Shown here: positions 24,484-34,167 of the stretch, piece by piece
How positions within the stretch are numbered: position 1 is the stretch's first letter
How the letters are laid out: each line of letters opens with the position of its first letter
NCBI RefSeq assembly: GCF_900996225.1
Contig: NZ_CAAJGL010000101.1
Span: forward strand, 372,001-436,000
DNA: 64,000 bases
Reading direction: 5' to 3'
Origin: Paraburkholderia sp. BCC1884
GTDB lineage: Bacteria > Pseudomonadota > Gammaproteobacteria > Burkholderiales > Burkholderiaceae
The notes under the pieces: model-generated
What the model saw: the letters and a program-made list of their open reading frames with translations, nothing else
Database searches by the model: none
What the model was told of the DNA's origin: nothing
Position numbers and translations under genes: made by a program

Positions 24484-27400
24484 ATGACCACGGACGTTTC
24501 CGATCAGCCTGCCGCGCAGCCGCCTGGTGCCCAGCCGCCCGGGCAGCAGCCGCCCAGTTCCGGGCCGCCGCCTAAGCGTAGGCTCGGCCGGGTGCTGCTG
24601 AAGACGCTCGCGTGGACGGTGGGCGTGCTGGTGTTGCTGGTCGCGGTGGCAATCGGTCTCGTGTATGGCGCGTTGACGACCGAACGCGGCACCGCGTACG
24701 CGTGGCGGGCGGCCGTCAAACTGCTGGACGGCAAGTTGAGCGGCACGCTCGAACGCGGCGCGCTCGCCAGTGGGGTGCAACTGAGGCAGGTGCGTTGGCG
24801 CAGCCTCGACGGCAGCGGCACCGATATTCAGATCGACCGTGTGGACGGGCGTTGGGCGCTGGCGCGCGAACCGTGGCGTTTTACCGTCGACTACCTGCAT
24901 GTCGGCACGGTCGACGCGCGGCTGGGTTCATCGTCGTCGAGCAGCAGTGAGCCGCTCGCGTTGCCGCACGATTTGCGTTTGCCGATGCAACTCGAGCTAC
25001 GCGATATCCAGGTCGACAAACTGCTGTTGCGCCAAGGCGCTTCGACCACGGAATTTTCCCGCTTCATGTTTCATGGACGCAGTGACGGCCGTCATCACGA
25101 GGCGGCGATCGAACGGCTCGATACGCCATTCGGCGCGCTCACCGCGTCGGCCAGGCTCGATGGCGTGCGTCCGTTTCCATTGACCGGCGACGTCGGTTAT
25201 TCAGGTAAGGTTAATGACGAGGCGGTGCAGGTGGGTGGCCATCTGAGCGGCACGCTCGAAAACCTCGTCGCGGAACTCGACGCGAGCGGCATGAAGCTCG
25301 CCGGGCATGCGCGAGTCGAGGCCACGCCGTTTAGCGACGTGCCGTTGCAACGCGCCACGTTGACCTTCGACCACATCAATCCGCAGGCGTTTGCGCCGGG
25401 CGCGCCGCTCGCCGATCTGGCCGTGCGGGCGGAATTGCAGCCAGTGACGCCTGCGCAGGGTGACGCGCCGCCGGTGGCGTCCGGGCCCGGCAAGGTCCCC
25501 GCCGGAAAAACTGCCGCCGACTTCGCCGTCGCAGGCCACGTCTCGATCGTCAACGCGAAGCCGGGCGCGATCGACCAGAATCTGTTGCCGATCATCGACG
25601 CCAATGCGGACGTTCATCTCGACGCCCACGCCCAGCGCATCTCCAACCTGAACGTCAAGCTCGTGAAGAGCGCCACGCTGACCGGCGGCGGTGCGTTGTC
25701 CGGCAAGCGCGGGCAGTTCGATCTGCAGGTCGCCGGCCTCGACCTCAACGCGTTGCAGGCGACGGTGCGGCCCACGCAACTGTCTGGTCCGATCGGTATT
25801 CGCCTGAACGACGACGTGCAGAGTCTCACGCTCGACCTCGCCGATCCTAAAGCGGCGTTGCGAGCCCAGGGCAAGGTGACCTTCGATCCCGCCCGGATGA
25901 GCTTCAACGACGTGCGCATCACGTCGGGCAAAGGCCGCATCGATCTGTCCGGGGCGCTCAAGCACGACGCGAATTCCACCTACAACCTGAAAGCGCAGCT
26001 GACCGATTTCGACCCGCTGACGCTGACTTCGCAGATGCCCTCGCGCACGCCGGTGACGGGAGCCGCGACGCCGGCAGCGGGTAGCGCGAAGGGCAGGCAA
26101 AGCACGCAAAGCCCCGAGCACACGCAAGTCCGAGGCAAAAACAAAACCGCTCAAGCCGAAGCGGCAGCCGAAGTCGGCAGCACTGCCGGCGCGAAAAGCG
26201 CGGCGCCCGCCGACCAGGCCGCCGCCGTCGTGAAAAACACCGCCAAGGCCGCAGTCAAAACCGAGGTCGTGCAACGCAAGACGCCGCCGCCCAAACGCGG
26301 CGCACCGCCCGCTCGCAAGATCGAAGCGCGCGTAACGGGCACGCTCACCGCGGCCGGCATGCTCGGCCCGGTCTTCACGACCAAGGCCGAATTCAAGCTG
26401 GGCCCGAGCGTCTACGACGGCCTGCCGCTGACCGGCGCGGGTACGGTACAACTCGCCGGTTCGCGGATTTTGCCGAGCCGCGCCAATCTCTCCGTGGCGG
26501 GCAATCAGGTCGATCTGCAAGGCAGCTTCGGCGCACGCGGCGATCGCTTGCGGTTTCGCGTCAATGCGCCCGAACTGGAGCGCCTGGGTTTCGGTCTCGC
26601 GGGCCTCGTCGATGCCGATGGCGACGTCACCGGTTCCTTCGCGCATCCGAACGTCGTGCTGAACTACAAGGCCGACAGCGTGGTGTTCAGCAACAACCGC
26701 ATCGGCCATGCGGAAGGTCACGCCGAACTGCGCGACGGTGCGAACGGCGCACTCGTGTTCACGACCGATGCGCGCGAGCTTAGCGCGGGCGGCGTCGATC
26801 TGACCACGCTCACGGCGCGGCTGTCCGGCACGCGCGCGAATCACACCCTCGAGGCAGCGGCTACCGGTAAGCTGCAGGATCGTCCGCTCGATCTGACGCT
26901 CGCCGCCAATGGCAAGTTGACCGAAGCGCGCGACGGCACCCGGTGGGACGGCACCGTGACGCGTCTGCAGAATCGCGGCACGCCGGCGTTGAATCTCGAA
27001 TCGCCGCTCACGGTCAGCGCCGGCCCGAGTCGCCTGATGCTCGGCGCGACTCGCCTCTCGCTGGAAGGCGCGACACTCAGCCTGAAATCGTTCGCCTTCG
27101 ATCACGGCAAGGCTCAATCGGCCGGCAGCCTGAGCGGTATTTCGATCGCGCGTCTGCAAGACCTGCGTCGCGAAATCACCGGCGAGCCACCGGCTGTCAA
27201 AACCGATCTGATATTCGATGGCGACTGGGACTTCACCCTCGGCACCACCGCGAGCGGCTACGTTCAACTCAAGCGCCGCAGCGGCGATGTCACCGTTGAA
27301 ATCGGCCGTGGCCTGGCGTCGCTGGGGATTGGCGATATCAGCGCGCGCGCCGAATTCAGCGGCGGCAACCGGCTGAACGCCACCGTGCACGCCCAGGCGA

Positions 27401-28791
27401 GCCGGATCGGCGTGATCGACGCCGACGCGCACACCACCCTGGTCCCGCGCGATGGTTTCCTGAGCGTCGACGAAGAGGGTGCGCTCGCTGGCAATGTGAA
27501 TGCCAATGTGCCGTCGCTGAAAACGACCGGTGGACTATTTGGCCCGAGCTACCTGCTCGACGGACATCTCGCGCTCAAGCTCGCGTTGGGCGGCACGGTC
27601 GCCAAGCCGAACCTGACCGGGTCGCTGGTCGGCGACGGCCTTTCCGCGACGATGGTCGACCAGGGCGTGCAGTTGAAGGACGGCGTGGTGCGGATCGCGC
27701 TATCGCACAATCTGGTGGACTTCCAGCAAGTCGAGTTTCACGGTGCGAGCGGCACCTTGCGCGCCACTGGCCGGGTGCGTCTCGATGGCGCCGAGCCGGA
27801 TCTGAACGCCAACATCGTCGCCGACAAGCTGGAATTGTTCGCCGCGCCGGACCGCAATCTGTCGCTGACGGGCAGTGCGAGCGTCGCGAATGCCGGGGCG
27901 CAGGGCGGCATGGCGATCAACGGCAAATTCGTGGTCGATCATGCGCTGTTCGACATGCCGGAGCAGTCCGCGCCGAAACTCGGCGACGACGTGGTGATCG
28001 TGCGCCCGGATGGCACCGTCGCCGGTGAGCGCACGCCGCCGGTGGCGGGCACTAACAAACCGATTGGCCCGTTCGCGCCGCGCGCCAATATCGACATCAG
28101 CCTGGGCGACAGCTTCAAATTCCGCGGACAGGGCGCCGATCTCGGCCTGACCGGCACGATCACCGCGTTGAGCGCACCGAACTTGCCGCTGCGCGCGGTC
28201 GGCAACGTCCGCGTGACGCCGGGTTCGACCTACACCGCGTTCGGTCGCAAGCTGAACATCGAGAACGGGTTCTTCACCTTCAATGGGCCGGTGGCCAATC
28301 CCGGCCTCAATATTCTTGCGATGCGTCGTAATCAGCAGGTCGAAGCGGGTGTGCAGGTAACGGGCACGGTGCAGTTTCCGGTGGCGAAGCTGGTGTCGGA
28401 GCCGAACGTGCCGGATAACGAAAAACTCTCGTGGCTGCTGTTCGGACACGGCACGGATCAGGGCAACAACCTCGGCCAGCAGAGCACGATGACGACGGCG
28501 CTGGCCTTGCTCGGCAGCGCGAGCGGCAAGCGGATCGCGCAGACCTTCGGGCTCGACGAGTTTTCCATCGGCCGAAGCGAAGTCGGCTTGACCGATCCGC
28601 AGGTGGTGATGGTGTCGAAAGCGATCAACGAGTGGCTCGTGATCGGCTACGAGCAAGGCCTGCAATCGGCGAGCAATGCGATCAAGGCGACCGTCAACCT
28701 GACACGGTACTGGTCGGTTGCGGCCTACGGCGGCACATTCGACGGTCTTGATCTGTTGTATACGCGGCGCTTCGACCGGATTCGGTGGTAG
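24484..28791 (+). CDS. tamB: Translocation and assembly module protein TamB
   Basis: A 1435-residue inner-membrane-anchored periplasmic protein. It has a Pro/Gln-rich cytoplasmic start, one transmembrane helix near residues 36-62 (LLKTLAWTVGVLVLLVAVA), a long repetitive beta-rich AsmA-like body, and the C-terminal TamB (DUF490) domain ending in SVAAYGGTFDGLDLLYTRRF. Residues about 520-616 are a Lys/Ala/Gln-rich, disordered-looking insertion that interrupts the beta repeats. ATG 24484 is 28 bases after the tamA stop. TamB is thought to move phospholipids or assist barrel assembly with TamA. Confidence 0.93.
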   Translation: MTTDVSDQPAAQPPGAQPPGQQPPSSGPPPKRRLGRVLLKTLAWTVGVLVLLVAVAIGLVYGALTTERGTAYAWRAAVKLLDGKLSGTLERGALASGVQLRQVRWRSLDGSGTDIQIDRVDGRWALAREPWRFTVDYLHVGTVDARLGSSSSSSSEPLALPHDLRLPMQLELRDIQVDKLLLRQGASTTEFSRFMFHGRSDGRHHEAAIERLDTPFGALTASARLDGVRPFPLTGDVGYSGKVNDEAVQVGGHLSGTLENLVAELDASGMKLAGHARVEATPFSDVPLQRATLTFDHINPQAFAPGAPLADLAVRAELQPVTPAQGDAPPVASGPGKVPAGKTAADFAVAGHVSIVNAKPGAIDQNLLPIIDANADVHLDAHAQRISNLNVKLVKSATLTGGGALSGKRGQFDLQVAGLDLNALQATVRPTQLSGPIGIRLNDDVQSLTLDLADPKAALRAQGKVTFDPARMSFNDVRITSGKGRIDLSGALKHDANSTYNLKAQLTDFDPLTLTSQMPSRTPVTGAATPAAGSAKGRQSTQSPEHTQVRGKNKTAQAEAAAEVGSTAGAKSAAPADQAAAVVKNTAKAAVKTEVVQRKTPPPKRGAPPARKIEARVTGTLTAAGMLGPVFTTKAEFKLGPSVYDGLPLTGAGTVQLAGSRILPSRANLSVAGNQVDLQGSFGARGDRLRFRVNAPELERLGFGLAGLVDADGDVTGSFAHPNVVLNYKADSVVFSNNRIGHAEGHAELRDGANGALVFTTDARELSAGGVDLTTLTARLSGTRANHTLEAAATGKLQDRPLDLTLAANGKLTEARDGTRWDGTVTRLQNRGTPALNLESPLTVSAGPSRLMLGATRLSLEGATLSLKSFAFDHGKAQSAGSLSGISIARLQDLRREITGEPPAVKTDLIFDGDWDFTLGTTASGYVQLKRRSGDVTVEIGRGLASLGIGDISARAEFSGGNRLNATVHAQASRIGVIDADAHTTLVPRDGFLSVDEEGALAGNVNANVPSLKTTGGLFGPSYLLDGHLALKLALGGTVAKPNLTGSLVGDGLSATMVDQGVQLKDGVVRIALSHNLVDFQQVEFHGASGTLRATGRVRLDGAEPDLNANIVADKLELFAAPDRNLSLTGSASVANAGAQGGMAINGKFVVDHALFDMPEQSAPKLGDDVVIVRPDGTVAGERTPPVAGTNKPIGPFAPRANIDISLGDSFKFRGQGADLGLTGTITALSAPNLPLRAVGNVRVTPGSTYTAFGRKLNIENGFFTFNGPVANPGLNILAMRRNQQVEAGVQVTGTVQFPVAKLVSEPNVPDNEKLSWLLFGHGTDQGNNLGQQSTMTTALALLGSASGKRIAQTFGLDEFSIGRSEVGLTDPQVVMVSKAINEWLVIGYEQGLQSASNAIKATVNLTRYWSVAAYGGTFDGLDLLYTRRFDRIRW

Positions 28792-28827
28792 AGGCGGTCG
28801 GCCAGTCAGGCCGCCGAGTCGCAGAAG

Positions 28828-28867
28828 CAAAAAAACGGCACGCCTTTTAAGGGCGTGCCGTTTTTTC
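28828..28867. terminator. Bidirectional terminator between tamB and metG
   Basis: The stem AACGGCACGCC/GGGCGTGCCGTT, with a TTTTAA loop, has A-run and T-run flanks on its two sides. It serves both convergent genes. Confidence 0.9.
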
Positions 28868-28910
28868 ATTCCTGCCGAATTGACCGGCGCCGCGTTCGAC
28901 GCCGTGTGCT

Positions 28911-31046
28911 TTACTTAACGCGCATGCCCGGCTTCGCACCGCTATCCGGTTCGAGCACATACAGGCCCGGTTCGGCTTTCTCGTCGGTGGCCGACGCTGC
29001 CAGCACCATGCCTTCGGACAAGCCGAACTTCATTTTGCGCGGCGCGAGGTTCGCGACCATCACCGTCAGCTTGCCGACCAGTTGCTCCGGCTGATACGCC
29101 GACTTGATGCCCGAGAACACATTGCGTGTTTTCTCTTCGCCGATGTCGAGCGTGAGTTGCAGCAACTTGTCCGAGCCTTCCACCGCCTTGCAGTCGACGA
29201 TCTTTGCGATGCGTAGATCGATTTTGGCGAAATCGTCGATCGAAATGATGCCGGGCGCTTCGTCCTTTTCAGCGGCCGCGGCTTTCGCGGCCTTTGCTTT
29301 GGCTTTGGCGTCGGCCGGCGCAACGGCTTCCGGCGTCGCCTGCAGCGAATCGCGATTGGCGGCCAGCAGCGCTTCGATCTGCTTCGTATCGACGCGCGTC
29401 ATCAAATGTTTGTACGCATTGATCGGACGTTCGGAACTGAGCGGCACGTTGGCGTCGGCCCAGACCAGCGGCCCGATGCCGAGGAATCCTTCGACCGCTT
29501 CGGCGAGCTTAGGCAGCACCGGCTTCAATGCCAGCGACAACAGGCGGAACGCCTCGATACTGACCGTACACGTTTCATGCAACGCGACGCCGTTCGCCGG
29601 GTCTTTCGCCTGGTCCCACGGCTTGGCGGTGTCGACGTAAGCGTTGACCGCGTCCGCGAGTTCCATGGTCTGACGCAACGCGCGGTTGTACTCGCGCGCT
29701 TCGTAGTTCGCGGCGATCTGCGGCACGGCGGCGCGCAGCGAGGCGAGCAACGGGTGTTGCATCGCGCTGTCCTGCACGCGGCCGTCGAAACGCTTGATCA
29801 GGAAGCCGGCGGCGCGGCTCGCGATGTTCACGTACTTGCCAACCAGATCGCTGTTCACGCGCGCCTGGAAGTCGTCGAGGTTCAGGTCGAGGTCTTCCAT
29901 CGTGCTGTTCAGCTTGGCCGCGAAGTAGTAGCGCAGCCATTCCGGATTCAGGCCCGTGTCGATCACGCTTTGTGCGGTGATAAACGTGCCGCGCGACTTC
30001 GACATCTTGGCGCCGTCTACGGTCAGGAAGCCGTGCGCGAACACGTTGGTCGGCGTGCGATGGCCCGAGAACTCCAGCATGGCCGGCCAGAACAGCGTGT
30101 GGAAATACAGAATGTCTTTGCCGATGAAGTGGTACTGCTCGGCCGTCGAGCCCTTCTTCACCCACGCGTCGAAATCGAGGCCGCGCTTTTCGGCGAGGTT
30201 CTTGAAGCTCGCGTAGTAGCCGACCGGCGCGTCCAGCCACACGTAAAAGTACTTGCCCGGCGCGCCCGGAATTTCGAAGCCGAAGTACGGCGCGTCGCGC
30301 GAGATGTCCCAGTCGGCGAGCTTGGCTTCGCCGGCGTCGCCGAGCCACTCGCGCATCTTGTTGGTTGCTTCGGGCTGCGCCAGACCGCCCACCCACGCGC
30401 GCAGGAAGTTCTCGCAGCGCGGATCCGACAGACGGAAGAAGTAGTGCGTCGAGGTCTTACGAATCGGCGTGGCGCCCGAGACCACCGAGTACGGGTTGAT
30501 CAGTTCGGTCGGCTGGTAGGTCGAGCCGCAGACTTCGCAACTGTCGCCGTATTGGTCCTTCGCGCCGCACTTCGGGCATTCGCCCTTGATGAAGCGGTCG
30601 GGCAAAAACATTTCCTTGACCGGGTCGTATGCCTGTTCGATGTCGCGCGCCTCGATCAGGCCCGCTTCCTTCAGCGCCAGATAGACGTTTTCGCTGAGAA
30701 CGCGGTTCTCGTCGGAATCGGTCGAATAGTAATTGTCGAAGGAAATTCCGAAGCTGTCGAAGTCGCGCTTGTGCTCTGTCCAGACGCGATCGATCAGCTG
30801 CTTCGGCGTGAGACCTTCTTTCTCCGCGCGCAGCATGACCGGCGTGCCGTGCGTGTCGTCGGCGCCCACGTAATAGACCTCGTGCCCGTGCATTCGCAAC
30901 GTCCGGACCCAGATGTCCGTCTGGATGTATTCAACCAGATGGCCGATGTGGATTTGCCCGTTCGCATACGGAAGGGCCGACGTGACGAGAACCTGGCGAC
31001 GGCCTGACGGCGCGCCTGCGGAGAGATCGGTTGCGGGTGCTGACAT
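28911..31046 (-). CDS. metG: Methionyl-tRNA synthetase
   Basis: A 711-residue class I synthetase. Motifs in order: HIGH at 33-36 (QIHIGHLVEY), a zinc knuckle CPKCGAKDQYGDSCEVC near residues 155-175, the KMSKS loop (GAKMSKSRGTF) near residue 345, the anticodon domain, then an Ala/Lys-rich linker (ADAKAKAKAAKAAAAEK) and a C-terminal EMAP-like tRNA-binding domain (DLRIAKIVDCKAV to the end). The stop lies 44 bases from the terminator shared with tamB. ATG 31046 gives the full catalytic N terminus. Confidence 0.97.
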   Translation of the reverse strand: MSAPATDLSAGAPSGRRQVLVTSALPYANGQIHIGHLVEYIQTDIWVRTLRMHGHEVYYVGADDTHGTPVMLRAEKEGLTPKQLIDRVWTEHKRDFDSFGISFDNYYSTDSDENRVLSENVYLALKEAGLIEARDIEQAYDPVKEMFLPDRFIKGECPKCGAKDQYGDSCEVCGSTYQPTELINPYSVVSGATPIRKTSTHYFFRLSDPRCENFLRAWVGGLAQPEATNKMREWLGDAGEAKLADWDISRDAPYFGFEIPGAPGKYFYVWLDAPVGYYASFKNLAEKRGLDFDAWVKKGSTAEQYHFIGKDILYFHTLFWPAMLEFSGHRTPTNVFAHGFLTVDGAKMSKSRGTFITAQSVIDTGLNPEWLRYYFAAKLNSTMEDLDLNLDDFQARVNSDLVGKYVNIASRAAGFLIKRFDGRVQDSAMQHPLLASLRAAVPQIAANYEAREYNRALRQTMELADAVNAYVDTAKPWDQAKDPANGVALHETCTVSIEAFRLLSLALKPVLPKLAEAVEGFLGIGPLVWADANVPLSSERPINAYKHLMTRVDTKQIEALLAANRDSLQATPEAVAPADAKAKAKAAKAAAAEKDEAPGIISIDDFAKIDLRIAKIVDCKAVEGSDKLLQLTLDIGEEKTRNVFSGIKSAYQPEQLVGKLTVMVANLAPRKMKFGLSEGMVLAASATDEKAEPGLYVLEPDSGAKPGMRVK

Positions 31047-31420
31047 AAGGATGGTGGGAGCCTGCGGTGGGACGAAACGTTGATTCTAGCAGGGCGGCCG
31101 TCCGGAGCGGGATGGGCCGGGTAGGGCGAGGTTTTGGGTGTCGCGGGAGGGACGGCGAGCCGGGCAGGTGTGTAAATCGAGCGCCCAAAAAAAACCGGGG
31201 TTATTAACCCCGGAGCAACAACGACAAGAGGAGAATGGTGACGCGGCGGCATCGCCAGCCACGTACCGTAAAGACAGACAGCGGATTTTCGGCAGAGTTC
31301 GAAATTTTTTTCGTCCCGCGCGAGATTTCCTTTCTTCCGCTTTCTTCAAGACTGACCGTGCGCCGGGATCGACCCGGCGCCCAGCCGCTCCCTTCTCCTC
31401 AAGCCTGGTGCGGATACCGC
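31047..31420 (-). other. Gap between OmpA-like lipoprotein gene and metG; possible small RNA or long 3' UTR
   Basis: Besides the metG promoter, this 374-bp stretch holds a strong minus-strand terminator (31187-31213) about 210 bases after the lipoprotein stop codon. On the minus strand, just before that terminator, comes the pyrimidine-rich CCATTCTCCTCTTG (about 31236-31223), complementary to ribosome-binding sites. No convincing coding frame fills the space. Confidence 0.4.
31187..31213 (-). terminator. Intrinsic terminator downstream of the OmpA-like lipoprotein gene
   Basis: On the minus strand an 8-bp stem CCGGGGTT/AACCCCGG is followed by eight T residues. It ends a transcript running from the lipoprotein gene or from an independent small RNA. 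Confidence 0.88.
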
Positions 31421-32074
31421 TTATTGCGTAGCGTGCTGAGCCGTTGCGCGCAGATAGATTTCCACGCGACGGTTGGCCGCACGGCCGGCTTCGGTGTTGT
31501 TGTCCGCGATCGGCTGGCTTGCGCCCATGCCTTGTGCCGACAGACGTTGCGGCGCGACGCCGCGTTGACCCAGGTAGCCCGTCACGCTTTCCGCGCGATT
31601 GACCGACAGCGTCTGGTTGTAAGCGGCCTGGCCCGTGCTGTCCGTATGGCCGACCACTTGCGCGATCAGTTCCGGATTCTGCTGCATGGTCTGCGTCAAT
31701 TGATCCAGCACCGGCGCGAACGACGGCTTGACCGCGTAGCTGTTGGTGTCGAACGTGACCGAGCTCGGGATGTTCAGCTTGAGCGAACCGTCCGGCTGCT
31801 CGGTGATCTGCGTACCGGTGCCCTTGGTGGCGCCCGACAGCTTGTTGTGGATGGCTTGCCAGTTGTAGCCGGTGATGCCGCCCACCGCCGCGCCGACGCC
31901 CGCGCCGATCGCCGCGCCCTTGCCGCCGCCGAAGATCGCCCCCAGCGCCGCGCCGGTGCCGGCGCCCACGCCCGTGCCGACGGCGGTGTTAGTACCCTGT
32001 TGCGTGGCGCAGCCTGCCAGCAAAGAACCGGCAACGGCGAAAACGGCCAGGCGAGTCATGATTTTTGCATTCAT
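31421..32074 (-). CDS. OmpA-family lipoprotein with glycine-zipper segment
   Basis: A 217-residue outer-membrane lipoprotein. The signal peptide ends in the lipobox LLAGC with Cys22. A glycine-zipper stretch (GTGVGAGTGAALGAIFGGG and similar, about residues 32-68) can enter the membrane, and residues about 100-210 form an OmpA peptidoglycan-binding domain with VVGHTDSTGQAAYNQTLSVN and ANRRVEIYL. Family role: tethering outer membrane to peptidoglycan. ATG 32074 has GAGGA 8 bases upstream. Many Burkholderia paralogues exist, so no symbol is given. Confidence 0.9.
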   Translation of the reverse strand: MNAKIMTRLAVFAVAGSLLAGCATQQGTNTAVGTGVGAGTGAALGAIFGGGKGAAIGAGVGAAVGGITGYNWQAIHNKLSGATKGTGTQITEQPDGSLKLNIPSSVTFDTNSYAVKPSFAPVLDQLTQTMQQNPELIAQVVGHTDSTGQAAYNQTLSVNRAESVTGYLGQRGVAPQRLSAQGMGASQPIADNNTEAGRAANRRVEIYLRATAQHATQ

Positions 32075-32426
32075 TTTTGATTCCTCTTGAGTGAAGCGAA
32101 TAAAGCGGCTGGTGGTGAGGCAGCGGGTTGCGAGCAATCTATCCGGCGAACATGACCGACGTAAAGCAGACGGGCCCAGAATACGGGAAATCGTGCACGT
32201 TCTCCGTTCCGTCCGACAGTGAAGAAGGGTCTTCCGGCAGGGCTCGACGCCAACCACTACAATATGACTGTGCTACACAGCGATGCGACCCCATGGCGTT
32301 CCGCCTGCCCGAAGGGTGCCCGGCAGGTCTGGTTTTCGCAATGCTGTCTAACAATTTCTTTCAAATTCTGGCGCGCGGCCGAAACTTCGATTCCACCGCG
32401 CCGCGAGTGTTCCCCACGGAGTGTCA
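32075..32426. other. Divergent promoter region between OmpA-like gene and mrp
   Basis: A 352-bp spacer between divergent genes. It contains GGAG before mrp and GAGGA before the lipoprotein gene. No repeat, RNA fold or operator stands out. Confidence 0.5.
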
Positions 32427-33515
32427 ATGAGTATCGATCGGGCTATGGTCGACGCTGCCCTCGCAGCCGTCACTGACCCCAACACCGGCCGCCCTTACGC
32501 GGCCGCCAAGAACATCAGGAACGTGGCCGTGGAGGGTGACACGGTCAGCCTGCAGGTGGTACTCGGCTATCCGGCCAAACGCCAGTTCGAAACGATTCGC
32601 CTGCAGTTCGCGGAAGCGCTGCGCGCCGTGCCGGGCGCAGCGAACGCGCGTATCGAGGTGTCGCAGGACATCGCTGCGCACACCGTCCAGCGTGGCGTGA
32701 AACTCTTGCCGAATGTTAAAAATATCGTGGCGGTGGCGTCCGGCAAGGGCGGCGTCGGCAAGAGCACGACCGCGGTAAACCTGGCGCTCGCGCTGGTGAG
32801 CGAAGGCGCCTCGGTCGGTATTCTCGACGCGGACATCTACGGTCCCTCGCTGCCGATGATGCTCGGCATCGAAGGCCGTCCGGAATCGCCCGACGAGAAG
32901 TCGATGAATCCGATGACGGGCCACGGCCTGCAGGCCAACTCGATCGGCTTTCTGATCGAGCAGGACAACCCGATGGTGTGGCGCGGCCCGATGGCCACCT
33001 CCGCGCTCGAACAACTGCTGCGTCAGACCAACTGGCAGGATCTGGACTACCTGATCGTCGACATGCCGCCGGGCACCGGCGACATCCAGCTGACCTTGTC
33101 GCAACGCGTGCCGGTGACGGGCGCGGTGATCGTCACGACGCCGCAGGACATCGCGCTGCTCGATGCCAAGAAGGGTCTCAAGATGTTCGAGAAGGTCGGC
33201 ATTCCGATTCTCGGCATCGTCGAGAACATGGGCACGCATATCTGCTCGAACTGCGGCCATGAAGAGCCTATCTTCGGTGCTGGCGGCGGCGAGCGCATGG
33301 CAAAGGAATACGGCGTGAACGTGCTCGGCAGCCTGCCGCTCGACATCGCGATCCGCGAGCAGGCCGACTCCGGCAAGCCCACGGTCGTGGCCGATCCGGA
33401 CGGGCGCATTGCGGAGATTTACCGTTCGATCGCACGCAAGGTGGCGGTCCAGATCGCCGAACGCTCGCGCGACATGACCTCGAAGTTCCCCAGCATCGTC
33501 GTGCAGAACACCTGA
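32427..33515 (+). CDS. apbC: Iron-sulfur cluster carrier protein, Mrp/NBP35 family
   Basis: A 362-residue P-loop ATPase that carries Fe-S clusters to apoproteins. It has an N-terminal FSCA/DUF59 domain (residues 1-85), a deviant Walker A SGKGGVGKSTT near residue 105, DADIYGPSLP, DYLIVDMPPGTGD, and the cluster-binding pair Cys-x-x-Cys in HICSNCGHE near residue 275. ATG 32427 is preferred over GTG 32421 because GGAG lies 7 bases before the ATG. It is transcribed alone. Confidence 0.95.
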   Translation: MSIDRAMVDAALAAVTDPNTGRPYAAAKNIRNVAVEGDTVSLQVVLGYPAKRQFETIRLQFAEALRAVPGAANARIEVSQDIAAHTVQRGVKLLPNVKNIVAVASGKGGVGKSTTAVNLALALVSEGASVGILDADIYGPSLPMMLGIEGRPESPDEKSMNPMTGHGLQANSIGFLIEQDNPMVWRGPMATSALEQLLRQTNWQDLDYLIVDMPPGTGDIQLTLSQRVPVTGAVIVTTPQDIALLDAKKGLKMFEKVGIPILGIVENMGTHICSNCGHEEPIFGAGGGERMAKEYGVNVLGSLPLDIAIREQADSGKPTVVADPDGRIAEIYRSIARKVAVQIAERSRDMTSKFPSIVVQNT

Positions 33516-33633
33516 GCTGCCTGTCAGCTCAGGCTTCCTGGCGTTTTTACGCCTGGTCTCGCGGTATCATGTCGGCTTCACAAGTTCGGCTCGGCGGCCG
33601 CAGGGGCGCTCACCAGGCCGGCAAGAGGATCGC

Positions 33634-34167
33634 ATGGGAAAACGAATCGACGGGCGGGCGGTGCATGCCTTCATCGTCCTGGCCGCCAGCACGATGCTGT
33701 TGTGCGGCTGTAGCGCGTTCCTGAGACCACAGGAAAAACGCGCGGACGCGCAACTGCTGCCCACCGTGGGCAATCAGGCGCGCGGCCTCGTCACGTTCAT
33801 CGAGCGTTCAGACGGCGTGCAGGTCACCTACAATCTCGCGGGCTTGCCGCCCAACAGCGACCACGCACTGCAGGTTCACGAACGCGGCGACTGCAATGCC
33901 GCCGACGGCTCGAGCGCCGGCGAGGTGTTCTCGCCCGCGGCCGAGCGGCTCAAAGCGGGCGCGCGGGTCGAAGGCGACCTCGGCAATATTCACGCGGATG
34001 CGAACGGCGTGGCTACCGGTTTCATCGTTGCACCGGACGTGTCGCTCGACGGCATTCGCTCGGTCTTGCAGCGCGCCGTTCTGCTGCATCACGACGCGAC
34101 CGATCCCTACGCCTATCCGCAGCACGGCGCAGGTCCCGCACTGGCGTGCGGCCTGATTCGCCAGTAA
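33634..34167 (+). CDS. SodC-like lipoprotein with most copper/zinc ligands missing
   Basis: 177 residues with a signal peptide and lipobox-type cysteine at 26, then a Cu,Zn superoxide dismutase fold recognisable from LQVHERGDC, GDLGNIHADANGVATG, and the end ACGLI, with the disulfide pair Cys87/Cys172 kept. Set against the classic ligands, His44 is Gln80, the bridging His61 is Val98, and the zinc histidines 69 and 78 are absent (position 78 is Val112). His82, Asp115 and His152 remain. So it probably does not dismutate superoxide; it may be a structural or metal-binding relative. It stands alone between mrp and dcd. Confidence 0.8.
   Translation: MGKRIDGRAVHAFIVLAASTMLLCGCSAFLRPQEKRADAQLLPTVGNQARGLVTFIERSDGVQVTYNLAGLPPNSDHALQVHERGDCNAADGSSAGEVFSPAAERLKAGARVEGDLGNIHADANGVATGFIVAPDVSLDGIRSVLQRAVLLHHDATDPYAYPQHGAGPALACGLIRQ

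Noticed and set aside
33513..33580. Hairpin CTGAGCTG/CAGCTCAG after mrp as a terminator
   Set aside because: There is no T-run right after the stem; the nearby T5 lies in the loop of a second, small stem. Possible but not supported.
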